64,000 nt of DNA from Rathayibacter sp. Leaf185 (GCF_001423885.1 NZ_LMPP01000002.1:780355-844354); one strand, 5' to 3'; positions 18,039 to 26,564 are shown, numbered from the stretch's first letter. The notes: a model not told the origin generated them from the sequence alone. Translations and numbers: made by a program.

Positions 18039-18860
18039 ATGATCATCCTCGCCGGCACGCCCATCGGAAACCTCGGCGACGCCTCGAGGCGGCTGGTGGA
18101 GGCGCTCTCGACCACGGAGCACATCGCGGCCGAGGACACCCGGGTCACGATCCAGCTGCTGCGCGCCCTCGGCATCGAGAACCGGCCGACCCTCTACGCC
18201 CTGCACGACCACAATGAGCGCGAGCGCTCGGCCGAGCTGGTCGAGCTCGCCCGGAGTCAGGACCTCCTCGTGCTCAGCGACGCCGGCATGCCCACGGTCT
18301 CGGATCCGGGCTACCACCTCGTCGAGACCGCCGTCGCCGCCGGGGTCGCCGTCACCGCCCTGCCCGGCCCGTCGGCGGTGCTGATGGCGCTCGCCGTCTC
18401 GGGCCTGCCGACCGACCGCTTCAGCTTCGAGGGCTTCCTGCCCCGCAAGCACGGCGAGCGCGTCTCGACGTTCCGCGCCCTCGTCGACGAGCGGCGCACC
18501 ATGGTCTTCTTCGAGTCGCCGCACCGCATCGGCGACGCGCTCGCCGATCTCGTCGAGGTGATGGGCCCCGAGCGCCGGGTCGTCGTCTGCCGCGAGCTGA
18601 CCAAGATGTTCGAGGAGGTGCGCCGCGGCCCCGCGGCCGAGCTCGCCGAGTGGGCGGCCGGCGGGCTCCGCGGCGAGATCTGCCTCGTCGTCGAGGGCGC
18701 GCCCGTGCGGGAGGCGTCGCTCGAGGACGCGCTCGCGGCCGTCCTCGAGCGGGTCGCCGCGGGCACCCGGCTCAAGGAGGCATCGGCCGAGGTCGCCGAG
18801 CACACCGGTCTCTCGCGCCGGACCCTCTACGAGGCGGCGCTCGCCTCGCGACGAGGCTGA
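18039..18860 (+). CDS. rsmI: 16S rRNA 2'-O-ribose methyltransferase RsmI, 273 aa
   Basis: It methylates the ribose of C1402 in 16S rRNA using SAM (tetrapyrrole methylase fold). Signatures are ILAGTPIGNLGDASRR at the N-terminus, HIAAEDTR, ALHDHNE, VLSDAGMPTVSDPGYHLV and ALPGPSAVLMALAVSGLPTDRFSFEGFLPRK. The C-terminal helical part matches RsmI. GAGGAT at 18027-18032 lies 6 nt before the ATG (leaderless; first base departs from TANNNT). It is divergent from the PMT gene and convergent with the exported-protein gene, 13 bp apart with no obvious terminator. Confidence 0.96.
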   Translation: MIILAGTPIGNLGDASRRLVEALSTTEHIAAEDTRVTIQLLRALGIENRPTLYALHDHNERERSAELVELARSQDLLVLSDAGMPTVSDPGYHLVETAVAAGVAVTALPGPSAVLMALAVSGLPTDRFSFEGFLPRKHGERVSTFRALVDERRTMVFFESPHRIGDALADLVEVMGPERRVVVCRELTKMFEEVRRGPAAELAEWAAGGLRGEICLVVEGAPVREASLEDALAAVLERVAAGTRLKEASAEVAEHTGLSRRTLYEAALASRRG

Positions 18861-18873
18861 GCGCCGCCGGTTC

Positions 18874-19917
18874 CTACGCGCAGGTGCCCTCGCGGCGGAA
18901 CGAGTCGTCGCCCTGATCGCTCTGGCTCTTGTCGGTGCCCAGACCGCCCGCCGCGGTCTGGACGGTGCTCGTGATCGTGGCCGACGGATCCGTGGTCGTG
19001 GCCAGGTCGATCCGGAGGGTCGCACCCGGTGCGACCGGCTCGGTGGTGAACCAGTACGACGAGCCGCCCGACGAACCGCCGACCCGCATCGTGGTCGGCA
19101 CGCCGTCGATCGTCGCCGAGGCGATCGCGACATCCGTCAGGAGGCGGTCGTCGTAGTAGTAGTAGACCTGCGTGTCGACCGGGACCGGGTTCGCCCCGGT
19201 GCTCGCGACGACGATCGCGCTCGCGTACGGGTAGGTGCAGCTCGCCGTGGTCAGCTCGGCCCACTCCGCGCTGATCGCGCCGTTCCACGGCACCACCGTG
19301 CCCACCTCCGCCGTCGACGAGATGGCGTCGTTCGAAGGGTCGGAGTCGGCGCCGGCGGGCGAGGACAGCGTGAACGAGTGGGCGGTCAGATTCGCGAACG
19401 CGGTCGTGAAGTCGTGGATCGCGCCGGCGTCCTCCTGGGTCAGCACGTCGGCGAAGCGCGGCCCGAACACGACGTCCGCTCCGGCCGGGATCGGCACTGA
19501 GATCACCGCGGTGAAGGTCGAGTGGTCGCCCTCGACGACCGGGCCGGTGATCGAGACGGCGCTCGCCGGGATGTCCGATCCGGTGGCGACGGTGAGCGAG
19601 GGCGAGCCGAGGACCCTGTCGTCGGATCGCATGACGACGACGGTGCCGGCCGGCGCCGCCTCCGGACCGGCGTTGTGCACGGTGGGCGAGAAGAAGGTGT
19701 TGTAGCCCAGGTACTGCGTGCGGTCGTCGTTGTACCAGCCGCCGTCATCGCCCGAGAAGTTCTGCATCTGCAGATCGAATCCGGCGGTCGAGCTCGCGGC
19801 GGCGGCGGGAGTCGCGGTGGCGGTGGCGACCACCGGGAGGGTCCACGCGGCGGCGACGAGGGCCGTCCGTCGGCTGAGCAGGGCGGAGGTCGAGGTGACC
19901 TTGTCGTGAGGAGTCAT
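18874..19917 (-). CDS. Tat-exported hypothetical protein, 347 aa
   Basis: The N-terminus LLSRRTALVAAAWTLPVVATATATPAAAAS has a twin-arginine motif, a hydrophobic core and an Ala-rich cleavage region, as in Tat signal peptides. The mature protein is beta-rich with Thr/Val/Ser, containing repeated segments that look like Ig-like or DUF11-type strands (NAGPEAAPAGTVVVMRSDD, VAPGATLRIDLATTTDPSATITS). Two cysteines (CTYPYA and the penultimate residue CA) could form a disulfide. No catalytic motif is visible. A TAGCCT hexamer about 55 nt upstream suggests a promoter with a leader. The function is unknown; surface protein or adhesion is only a guess. Confidence 0.8.
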   Translation of the reverse strand: MTPHDKVTSTSALLSRRTALVAAAWTLPVVATATATPAAAASSTAGFDLQMQNFSGDDGGWYNDDRTQYLGYNTFFSPTVHNAGPEAAPAGTVVVMRSDDRVLGSPSLTVATGSDIPASAVSITGPVVEGDHSTFTAVISVPIPAGADVVFGPRFADVLTQEDAGAIHDFTTAFANLTAHSFTLSSPAGADSDPSNDAISSTAEVGTVVPWNGAISAEWAELTTASCTYPYASAIVVASTGANPVPVDTQVYYYYDDRLLTDVAIASATIDGVPTTMRVGGSSGGSSYWFTTEPVAPGATLRIDLATTTDPSATITSTVQTAAGGLGTDKSQSDQGDDSFRREGTCA

Positions 19918-20067
19918 GGTGCATCCGTCTCGTAGGGGTCGTGGAACCCGACGAGGCTAGGTCGCGCCCGAGGGGATGTCACCTCGGGCGACATGATGTC
20001 CGCACCCGGCCAGCGGGGGTCTGTCCGGCCTCGGCGTCACACGCCGGAGGGCGCGCGGCGCGAAGAA

Positions 20068-20073
20068 TAGGAT
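20068..20073 (+). promoter_or_regulatory. metG -10 hexamer TAGGAT that fixes the start codon
   Basis: TAGGAT ends 7 nt before the ATG at 20081. The alternative ATG at 20072 lies inside the hexamer and would precede the transcript, so it cannot be the start. Confidence 0.7.
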
Positions 20074-20080
20074 GGTCGCC

Positions 20081-21658
20081 ATGTCCGACGGCGCCTCCTT
20101 CTATCTCACGACCCCGATCTTCTACGTGAACGACGTCCCGCACATCGGGCACGCGTACACCGAGGTCGCCGCCGATGTGCTGACGCGCTGGCACCGCCAG
20201 TCCGGCGACGACACCTGGCTGCTCACCGGCACCGACGAGCACGGTCAGAAGATCCTGCGCACCGCGACCGCGAACGGAACCACCCCCAAGGAGTGGGCCG
20301 ACCGCCTCGTGCGCACCGCCTGGCAGCCGCTGCTCGAGACCATCGACATCGCCAACGACGACTTCATCCGCACCACCGACGAGCGCCACGAGGTCAACGT
20401 GCAGCGCTTCCTCCAGAAGCTCTACGACGAGGACGCGATCTACACCGGCGAGTACGAGGGCTACTACTGCGTCGGCTGCGAGGAGTACAAGCAGCTCTCC
20501 GATCTCGAGGAGGGCACGGGCGACTACACCGGGCAGTACGTCTGCAAGATCCACTCGAAGCCGGTCGAGCTGCTCAAGGAGAAGAACTACTTCTTCAAGA
20601 TGAGCGAGTACACCGAGCGCCTCCTCGCGCTCTACGAGGAGCGTCCCGACTTCATCCAGCCCGAGTCGGCCCGCAACGAGGTCGTCAGCTTCGTGCGCTC
20701 CGGGCTCGCCGATCTGTCGATCTCGCGCTCGAGCTTCGACTGGGGGGTGAAGGTGCCGTGGGACGACTCTCACGTCGTCTACGTCTGGTTCGACGCCCTC
20801 CTCAACTACATCACCGCGGTCGGCTACGGCCAGGACGAGGCCGAGTTCGAGCGGCGCTGGCCGGCCACTCACATCGTCGGCAAGGACATCCTCCGCTTCC
20901 ACGCCGTCATCTGGCCCGCGATGCTGATGGCTGCCGGGCTCGAGGTGCCCAGGCAGGTCTTCGGCCACGGCTGGCTGCTCGTCGGCGGCGAGAAGATGTC
21001 GAAGTCGAAGCTCACCGGCATCGCGCCCGAGCAGATCACCGACACCTTCGGCTCGGATGCGTTCCGCTACTACTTCATGCGCGCGATCACCTTCGGCCAG
21101 GACGGCTCGTTCTCGTGGGAGGACCTGTCGGCCCGCTACCAGGCCGAGCTCGCGAACGGATTCGGCAACCTCGCCTCCCGCGTGATCGCGATGCTCCACC
21201 GCTACTACGACGGCGTCGTGCCCGAGCCGGGTGCGCCGACCGAGGCGGAGGAGCGCGTCCAGCGCACCGTCGCGGAGGCGGCGACCACGGCCGACAGTGC
21301 CATCGAGACCCTCGCGATCCACGACGCCATCACCGCGGTGTGGACCATCGTCGACGAGCTCAACGGCTACATCACCGAGCAGGAGCCGTGGGCGCTGGCC
21401 AAGTCGGGCGACCGCGAGCGTCTCGGCACCGTGCTGTACACGGCGTCGGAGGGGCTCCGCGCCCTGGCCGTGCTGCTCTCGCCGGTCGTGCCCCGCGCGA
21501 CCACCCTGCTCTGGGAGGCGCTCGGCGTCGAGGAGGCACTCGGCTCCCTCACCGCGCAGCCCGTCCGCGAGGCGGGGGAGTGGGGGCGCCTGCCCGTCGG
21601 CACGACGGTCGGCACGCTCGCGCCGCTCTTCCCGCGCATCGAGGTCCCGGTCGCCTGA
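20081..21658 (+). CDS. metG: Methionyl-tRNA synthetase, 525 aa
   Basis: A class I aminoacyl-tRNA synthetase that charges tRNA-Met. The nucleotide-binding signatures are HIGH at residues 21-24 and KMSKS at 305-309. A single CVGC zinc-type pair occurs near residue 130 (YYCVGCEEYKQL), with a later isolated Cys (YVCKIH). No C-terminal EMAP/tRNA-binding domain is present, consistent with the short actinobacterial form of about 520 aa. It heads the conserved metG-tatD-rsmA-ispE order, but tatD has its own leaderless promoter. Confidence 0.97.
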   Translation: MSDGASFYLTTPIFYVNDVPHIGHAYTEVAADVLTRWHRQSGDDTWLLTGTDEHGQKILRTATANGTTPKEWADRLVRTAWQPLLETIDIANDDFIRTTDERHEVNVQRFLQKLYDEDAIYTGEYEGYYCVGCEEYKQLSDLEEGTGDYTGQYVCKIHSKPVELLKEKNYFFKMSEYTERLLALYEERPDFIQPESARNEVVSFVRSGLADLSISRSSFDWGVKVPWDDSHVVYVWFDALLNYITAVGYGQDEAEFERRWPATHIVGKDILRFHAVIWPAMLMAAGLEVPRQVFGHGWLLVGGEKMSKSKLTGIAPEQITDTFGSDAFRYYFMRAITFGQDGSFSWEDLSARYQAELANGFGNLASRVIAMLHRYYDGVVPEPGAPTEAEERVQRTVAEAATTADSAIETLAIHDAITAVWTIVDELNGYITEQEPWALAKSGDRERLGTVLYTASEGLRALAVLLSPVVPRATTLLWEALGVEEALGSLTAQPVREAGEWGRLPVGTTVGTLAPLFPRIEVPVA

Positions 21659-21715
21659 CGGGGCCGGGAGTCCAGCCCCGGCGGCCTGTCGGGCCCTCCC
21701 GCTAGCCTGGAGCGC

Positions 21716-22639
21716 ATGACCGACAGCCAGCACGTCCGCGCCCGCGAGAACACCTCGGGCCGCGACCTGACGTACCCGCCGCTGCCCGAAGCGCTCGTGG
21801 TCCCCGTCTACGACAACCACACGCACCTCGAGATCGCGGACGGCCTCGAGCCCCTGGACTACCGCGAGCAGCTCGATCGTGCCTCCACCGTCGGCGTCCG
21901 CGGCGTCGTCCAGGTCGGCACCGACGTCGAGACCAGCCGCTGGTCGGCCGAGATGGCCGCCTCCGAGCCGCGCATGCTCGCCGCCGTCGCCATCCACCCC
22001 AACGAGGCGCCCGAGCTCGAGGCCCGCGGCGAGCTCGACGAGGCCCTCGCCGTGATCGCCGAGCTCGCGACGCAGCCCCGCGTCCGCGCCGTCGGCGAGA
22101 CGGGGCTCGACTTCTTCCGCACCGGCGAGAGCGGTCGCGCCGCCCAGTACCGCTCGTTCGAGGAGCACATCCGCATCGCGAAGGAGACCGGGACGGCGCT
22201 GCAGATCCACGACCGCGACGCGCACCGCGAGGTCATGGACACCCTCCGCCGGGTCGGCGCCCCCGAGCGCACCGTCTTCCACTGCTTCTCCGGCGACGCC
22301 GAGATGGCGCGGATGTGCGCGGAGGAGGGCTGGTACCTCTCCTTCGCCGGCAACGTGACCTTCAAGAACGCCGAGCCGCTGCGCGAGGCGCTCGCCGCCA
22401 CTCCGCGGCACCTGATCCTCGTCGAGACCGACGCGCCGTTCCTCACCCCGAGCCCGTTCCGCGGCCGCCCCAACGCGCCCTACCTGATGCCGCACACGGT
22501 GCGCGCGATGGCCGAGTACCTCGAGACCGACGTCGGCCACCTGGCCGCGACCATCGCCTCCAACACCGAGCAGGTCTACGGCGAATGGGGCGGAGAGGTC
22601 GGCTCCGAGCCGACCGAGCCCGTCGGGCCGCTCGCATGA
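21716..22639 (+). CDS. tatD: TatD-family metal-dependent hydrolase (DNase), 307 aa
   Basis: A TIM-barrel amidohydrolase-like nuclease. Metal ligands are visible as DNHTHLE near the N-terminus, VGETGLDFFR, QIHDRDAHRE, VFHCFSGD and VETDAPFLTP. TatD/YcfH proteins act as 3'-5' deoxyribonucleases in DNA repair and turnover. The roughly 25-residue N-terminal extension before the first metal motif is normal for actinobacteria. TAGCCT at 21703-21708 is 7 nt before the ATG (leaderless). The stop overlaps the rsmA start (ATGA), so the two are co-translated. Confidence 0.95.
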   Translation: MTDSQHVRARENTSGRDLTYPPLPEALVVPVYDNHTHLEIADGLEPLDYREQLDRASTVGVRGVVQVGTDVETSRWSAEMAASEPRMLAAVAIHPNEAPELEARGELDEALAVIAELATQPRVRAVGETGLDFFRTGESGRAAQYRSFEEHIRIAKETGTALQIHDRDAHREVMDTLRRVGAPERTVFHCFSGDAEMARMCAEEGWYLSFAGNVTFKNAEPLREALAATPRHLILVETDAPFLTPSPFRGRPNAPYLMPHTVRAMAEYLETDVGHLAATIASNTEQVYGEWGGEVGSEPTEPVGPLA

Positions 22640-23637
22640 GCGGACGTCACGCGGCCGAGCCCGCCGCAGTCGAGGTCCCCAAGCTGCTGGGTCCGGCCGA
22701 GATCCGCGATCTCGCGCAGATCCTCGACGTCACCCCGACCAAGAAGCTCGGGCAGAACTTCGTGCACGACGCCAACACCGTGCGCCGCATCGTCAAGCTC
22801 GCCGGCGTCGAGACCGGCGAGACGGTCGTCGAGATCGGTCCGGGCCTGGGGTCGCTGACCCTCGGCCTGCTCGAGGCGGGCGCCGGAGTGGTCGCCGTCG
22901 AGATCGACGGCCGCCTCGCCGAGCAGCTGCCCCGCACGGTCGAACTGATGGCTCCCGGCGCCGAGCTCGAGGTCGTGCACGCCGACGCGCTGCGCGTGCT
23001 CGAGCTGCCGGGGGAGCCCGCGCGGCTCGTCGCGAACCTCCCGTACAACATCTCCGTGCCGGTCCTCCTGCACTTCCTCGAGCACTTCGCGAGCATCCGC
23101 TCCGGAGTGGTGATGGTGCAGGCCGAGGTCGGGCACCGGCTCGCCGCCGTGCCCGGCTCGAAGGTCTACGGAGGCCCGAGCGTGAAGGCCGCGTGGTTCG
23201 GCTCCTTCACCACCGGCGGCACCGTCTCGCGGCAGGTGTTCTGGCCTGTCCCCAACGTCGACAGCGTGCTCGTCTCCTTCGAGCGCGGCGTCGAGCCGGG
23301 AGACGAGACCCTGCGCCGCGCGGTGTTCGCCGTGGTGGACGCGGCGTTCGCGCAGCGGAGGAAGATGCTCCGTCAGTCGCTCTCCAGCCTCTTCGGCGAC
23401 AGCGCCGCCGCCATCGACGCGCTCGAGTCGGCCGGAGTGCCGCAGACGGCGCGCGGCGAGGAGCTCGGGGTCGAGGAGTTCACCGCACTCGGACGCGCGC
23501 TCGACCCGTCGCGCGTACCGGTCCGGGGCGGCTCCGTGCCCGACGGGACCGCCTCCGACGACGACTTGGACGACGCCGACGAGGACGCCGACGAGGCCCT
23601 CCCTGCCCGGGACGAGAGCCGCTCCGCCACCCTGTAG
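22636..23637 (+). CDS. rsmA: 16S rRNA dimethyladenosine transferase RsmA/KsgA, 333 aa
   Basis: It dimethylates A1518 and A1519 in helix 45 of 16S rRNA. The N-terminus has KKLGQNFVHD, the SAM motif is VVEIGPGLGSLTLGLLEAGAGVVAVEID, and the catalytic motif NLPYNIS starts at Asn134. The C-terminal lobe contains AAFAQRRKMLRQSLSSLFG. At 333 aa it is longer than E. coli KsgA (273) because of an N-terminal extension and an acidic tail (DDDLDDADEDADE). The ATG overlaps the tatD stop. Its own TAG stop is part of the ispE -10 hexamer. Confidence 0.97.
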   Translation: MSGRHAAEPAAVEVPKLLGPAEIRDLAQILDVTPTKKLGQNFVHDANTVRRIVKLAGVETGETVVEIGPGLGSLTLGLLEAGAGVVAVEIDGRLAEQLPRTVELMAPGAELEVVHADALRVLELPGEPARLVANLPYNISVPVLLHFLEHFASIRSGVVMVQAEVGHRLAAVPGSKVYGGPSVKAAWFGSFTTGGTVSRQVFWPVPNVDSVLVSFERGVEPGDETLRRAVFAVVDAAFAQRRKMLRQSLSSLFGDSAAAIDALESAGVPQTARGEELGVEEFTALGRALDPSRVPVRGGSVPDGTASDDDLDDADEDADEALPARDESRSATL

Positions 23638-23640
23638 CGT
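23635..23640 (+). promoter_or_regulatory. ispE -10 hexamer TAGCGT overlapping the rsmA stop codon
   Basis: TAGCGT starts with the TAG stop of rsmA and ends 6 nt before the ispE ATG at 23647. The terminator-less junction thus doubles as a promoter for a leaderless transcript. Confidence 0.65.
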
Positions 23641-23646
23641 GGGTGC

Positions 23647-24582
23647 ATGGCCCCTCGCGCGATGTCGACCCGGGTCCACGCGCGGGCGCCCGGCAAGATC
23701 AACGTCTTCCTCAAGGTGGGCGCCGTGCGCGACGACGGGTATCACGAACTCGCGACGGCCTTCCAGTCGCTGTCGCTCTACGAGGACGTGTTCGCGACCG
23801 AGGCCCCCGACTTCTCGGTCGAGTTCTCGGGCTCGATCGACACCGCCGCTCTCGCCACCGACGGCTCGAACCTCGCCATCAAGGCGGCGCGAGCCCTCGC
23901 CCGCGCCACCGGCTACCGGGGCGGCGTGCACCTCGAGATCGAGAAGAACGTGCCGATCGCCGGGGGGATGGGAGGCGGCTCCGCGGACGCCGCAGCGACC
24001 CTCCTCGCCTGCGATGCGCTCTGGGGCACCGCGTGCACCCGCGAGCAGCTGCTCGGCATCGCCTCGAGCCTCGGCGCCGACGTGCCCTTCTCGTTCACCG
24101 GAGGCACCGCGATCGGCGTCGGGCGCGGCGACGAGCTGAGCCCCGCGCTCGCCAAGGGCCGCTTCGAGTGGGTGCTGGTGCTCTCGGAGGAGGGCCTGTC
24201 GACCCCCGAGGTGTACAGCGAGCTCGACCGGCATCGGGAGCGGCACCTGCACGACTTCCGCCCGATCTCGGCGACTCCGAGCATCGACGCGAACGTGCTG
24301 CAGGCCCTGCGGGCGGGCGACGCGGCGATGCTCGCCGACGCGATGCACAACGATCTTCAGGCGCCGGCCCTGCACCTGCAGCCGGGACTCGCGAGGATCC
24401 TCGAGCTGGGCGAGGGGCGCGGGGCGCTCGGCGGTCTCGTGTCCGGCTCCGGCCCGACGGTCGCCTTCCTCGCGCCGGACGCCGACGCCGCCGAGGAGCT
24501 GCGTCGTGAGCTGAGCGCGGCGCGTCTCCGGGCCGTGCGCGTGACCGGGCCGGTGCACGGCGCCCGCATCCTGTCGAGCTAG
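23647..24582 (+). CDS. ispE: 4-diphosphocytidyl-2-C-methyl-D-erythritol kinase, 311 aa
   Basis: A GHMP kinase that phosphorylates CDP-ME at the 2-hydroxyl in the MEP isoprenoid pathway. Signatures are [14 protein letters not shown] with DGYHEL (substrate binding), the ATP loop [17 protein letters not shown], and [13 protein letters not shown] with the catalytic Asp. The C-terminal GHMP motif [17 protein letters not shown] is complete. At 311 aa it matches the family. It has its own leaderless promoter (TAGCGT, 6 nt) within the metG-tatD-rsmA-ispE cluster. Confidence 0.96.
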   Translation: MAPRAMSTRVHARAPGKINVFLKVGAVRDDGYHELATAFQSLSLYEDVFATEAPDFSVEFSGSIDTAALATDGSNLAIKAARALARATGYRGGVHLEIEKNVPIAGGMGGGSADAAATLLACDALWGTACTREQLLGIASSLGADVPFSFTGGTAIGVGRGDELSPALAKGRFEWVLVLSEEGLSTPEVYSELDRHRERHLHDFRPISATPSIDANVLQALRAGDAAMLADAMHNDLQAPALHLQPGLARILELGEGRGALGGLVSGSGPTVAFLAPDADAAEELRRELSAARLRAVRVTGPVHGARILSS

Positions 24583-24620
24583 GCGCCGGCTCCTCCTGTA
24601 CCTGCGTGATCTGCCGGCGA

Positions 24621-24755
24621 TGGTGCGGTCTGCAGGCGATGGTGCGCGGTCTGCAGGAGGTGGTGCGGTCTGCAGGAGGTGGTGCGGTCTGCAGGTGATG
24701 GTGCGGTCTGCAGGCGATGGTGCGGTGTGCAGGCGATGGTGCGGTCTGCAGGAGA
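24621..24755. repeat. Tandem array of seven 19-nt units
   Basis: The unit is TGGTGCGGTCTGCAGGCGA. Units start at 24621, 24640 (21 nt, extra GC), 24661, 24680, 24699, 24718 and 24737 and vary mainly in the last three bases (CGA, AGG, TGA, AGA). Each carries the palindrome CTGCAG, except the sixth unit, which has GTGCAG. There are no spacers, so it is not CRISPR. Confidence 0.95.
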
Positions 24756-24804
24756 TCCGGCCCCGTCGAGTCGACGGCATGCGGCGGGAAGCGTGTTCCG
24801 GCTG

Positions 24805-24842
24805 CGAACTCCTGCAGATGGCACGAACTCCTGCAGATCGCA
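24805..24842. repeat. Two inverted copies of the 19-nt unit
   Basis: GAACTCCTGCAGATGGCAC and GAACTCCTGCAGATCGCAC lie head to tail. Their reverse complement (GTGCCATCTGCAGGAGTTC) matches the core of the direct array, so the right end of the gap can fold back on the array. Confidence 0.8.
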
Positions 24843-24894
24843 CGAGTCGCCGGCCCGCAGTCAAGCCCCGGACTCGTGGCCTAGAGTGCCGCTC

Positions 24895-26430
24895 ATGCCC
24901 CCCAGACGAGCCGCACTCCTCGCGATCCTCACGGGGATCGTCGCCGCCGCAGTCGCGCTCGCGAGCGCTGAGCTCGTGGCCGTGTTCACCGGCGCCGGAG
25001 GCAGCCCGCTCGTCGCGGTCGGCGGCTTCGTCATCGACATCGTCCCGCCCGGAGTCAAGGACACCGTCATCGCGCTGTTCGGCACCGCGGACAAGATCGT
25101 CCTGCTGGTCTCGGTCGGCTTCGCGGTCGCGCTCCTCGCGATCGCGGCCGGCCTGCTCGAGTTCCGCAAGCCTCCGCTCGGCGTGCTCGTGCTCGCCGTC
25201 GTCGCGGGCCTCGGTGCCCTCGCCGCCGTCACCCGCGAGGGAGCGCCCGGTCTCGCCGCCGCGCCGAGCGTCGTCGGGATGGTGGTGGGTGCCGCGTTCC
25301 TGCGCGCCGCCGCCGCCCGCCTCCGCGGCTGGGAGGAGGAGCCCGCGCGCGGTGCCACCGACCGCCGCTCCTTCCTCCGGCTCGTCGGCATCGCCGGTGC
25401 CGCCGCCGTCGTGGTCGGCATCGGCGCACGCGTCGTGACCGCCGCCTCCGACGCCGTCACCGCCGTGCGTGCGGCCGTGAAGCTGCCGGCGCCGGCGAGC
25501 ACCGCCCCCGCCGTCCCCGCCGCCGCGGTGCTCGACGACATCGAGGGCATCACTCCGTTCGTCACCTCGAACGCCGACTTCTACCGGATCGACACCGCGC
25601 TCTCGGTGCCGTCCGTCGATCCGGCCGACTGGTCGCTCCGCATCACGGGCATGGTCGAGGAGGAGGTGACGATCACCTGGGACGAGCTGCTCGCGCTCCC
25701 GCTCGAGGAGCACCTGGTCACGCTGTCGTGCGTCTCGAACGAGGTCGGCGGCGACCTGATCGGCACCGCCCTCTGGCTCGGCTACCCGATCCGCGATCTG
25801 CTCGCCCGCGCGCGTCCGCTCGCCGGCGCCGACATGGTGCTGTCGCGCAGTGTCGACGGATTCACGGCGTCGAGCCCGCTCGAGGTCCTGCAGGACGAGG
25901 GCCGGCCGAGCATCGTGGCGGTCGGGATGAACGGCGAGCCGCTGCCCGTCGAGCACGGCTTCCCCGCGCGCCTGGTCGTGCCCGGGCTCTACGGCTACGT
26001 GTCGGCGACCAAGTGGGTCACGGAGCTCAAGGTGACGACCTTCGCCGACGACGTCGCCTACTGGTCGACGCGCGGCTGGACCGAGCGCGGACCGATCAAG
26101 ATCGAGTCCCGGATCGATGTGCCGCGGCAGGGCCAGGCGGTCGCCGCGGGCACCGTCGCGGTCGCCGGAGTCGCCTGGGCGCCGCACACCGGCATCGCGG
26201 GGGTCGAGGTGCAGGTCGACGGGGGCGCCTGGCAGCCCGCTCGCCTCGCCGAGGCCGTCACCGCCGACACCTGGATCCAGTGGCTCTACGAGTGGGAGGC
26301 GATCGCAGGCGACCACGTCCTCCTGGTGCGCGCCACCGACTCCGAGGGCCTCGTGCAGACCCCGGAGGAGGCGCCCCCGGCACCCGACGGAGCCTCCGGC
26401 TGGCACATGCGCACCATCACCGTGGCCTGA
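24895..26430 (+). CDS. Membrane-anchored molybdopterin-dependent oxidoreductase (sulfite-oxidase fold), 511 aa
   Basis: The N-terminal 170 residues hold four to five hydrophobic helices. A basic linker (RGWEEEPARGATDRRSFLRLVG) leads to another helix, then an extracytoplasmic oxidoreductase-molybdopterin-binding domain (about residues 210-390) with the family Cys in LVTLSCVSNEVGG, and a C-terminal Ig-like Mo-co dimerisation domain (GVAWAPHTGIAGVEVQVDGGAWQPA). It therefore probably binds Mo-pterin on the outer face. The substrate is unknown; the SCxSN cysteine is typical of YedY/sulfite-oxidase relatives. The ATG at 24895 is fixed by TAGAGT 7 nt upstream. Repeat element E1 begins at its TGA. 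Confidence 0.9.
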   Translation: MPPRRAALLAILTGIVAAAVALASAELVAVFTGAGGSPLVAVGGFVIDIVPPGVKDTVIALFGTADKIVLLVSVGFAVALLAIAAGLLEFRKPPLGVLVLAVVAGLGALAAVTREGAPGLAAAPSVVGMVVGAAFLRAAAARLRGWEEEPARGATDRRSFLRLVGIAGAAAVVVGIGARVVTAASDAVTAVRAAVKLPAPASTAPAVPAAAVLDDIEGITPFVTSNADFYRIDTALSVPSVDPADWSLRITGMVEEEVTITWDELLALPLEEHLVTLSCVSNEVGGDLIGTALWLGYPIRDLLARARPLAGADMVLSRSVDGFTASSPLEVLQDEGRPSIVAVGMNGEPLPVEHGFPARLVVPGLYGYVSATKWVTELKVTTFADDVAYWSTRGWTERGPIKIESRIDVPRQGQAVAAGTVAVAGVAWAPHTGIAGVEVQVDGGAWQPARLAEAVTADTWIQWLYEWEAIAGDHVLLVRATDSEGLVQTPEEAPPAPDGASGWHMRTITVA

Positions 26431-26530
26431 GCGGGCCTCCGCGCGGCGGCCTGCGGCGTTGTCGTCGGTCGCGATACCGCCGGTATCGCTTCCTCCTCCG
26501 CCTTGCATTCCACCGCGCGGAGTCCCGCTC
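26429..26530. repeat. Structured element E, copy 1
   Basis: The outer stem pairs GAGCGGG-c-CTCCGCGCGG (26429-26446) with CCGCGCGGAG-t-CCCGCTC (26513-26530). The conserved core has GGCGTTGTCGTCGGTC, an apical hairpin GCGATACCG/CGGTATCGC (26471-26479 and 26481-26489) and CTTCCTCCTCCGCCTTGC. It begins inside the TGA of the upstream oxidoreductase gene and ends 35 nt before the ABC-F -10 hexamer. Copies 2 and 3 are at 31580 and 37549. Confidence 0.9.
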
Positions 26531-26564
26531 AGTGCTGCTGGCTCGGCGTGCAAGACCCAGCCGG

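Larger units (their letters stand above)
24583..24894. other. Gene-free gap occupied by a tandem repeat and inverted tail units
   Basis: These 312 bp hold the 19-nt tandem array (24621-24755), a unique stretch (24756-24803) and two inverted repeat units (24805-24842). The -10 hexamer TAGAGT of the next gene is at 24882-24887. I see no plausible gene; open frames across the array are in both strands and change frame with the 19-nt period. Confidence 0.75.

Noticed and set aside
20072-20080. Upstream ATG as metG start
   Set aside because: It lies inside the -10 hexamer TAGGAT and would not be transcribed.
24621-24755. CRISPR array
   Set aside because: The 19-nt units are contiguous with no unique spacers and there are no cas genes.
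26286-26513. A small minus-strand protein over element E1 (similar peptide over E3)
   Set aside because: The peptide similarity follows from the conserved nucleotide core; frames are not maintained in copy 2 and stem covariation ignores codons.
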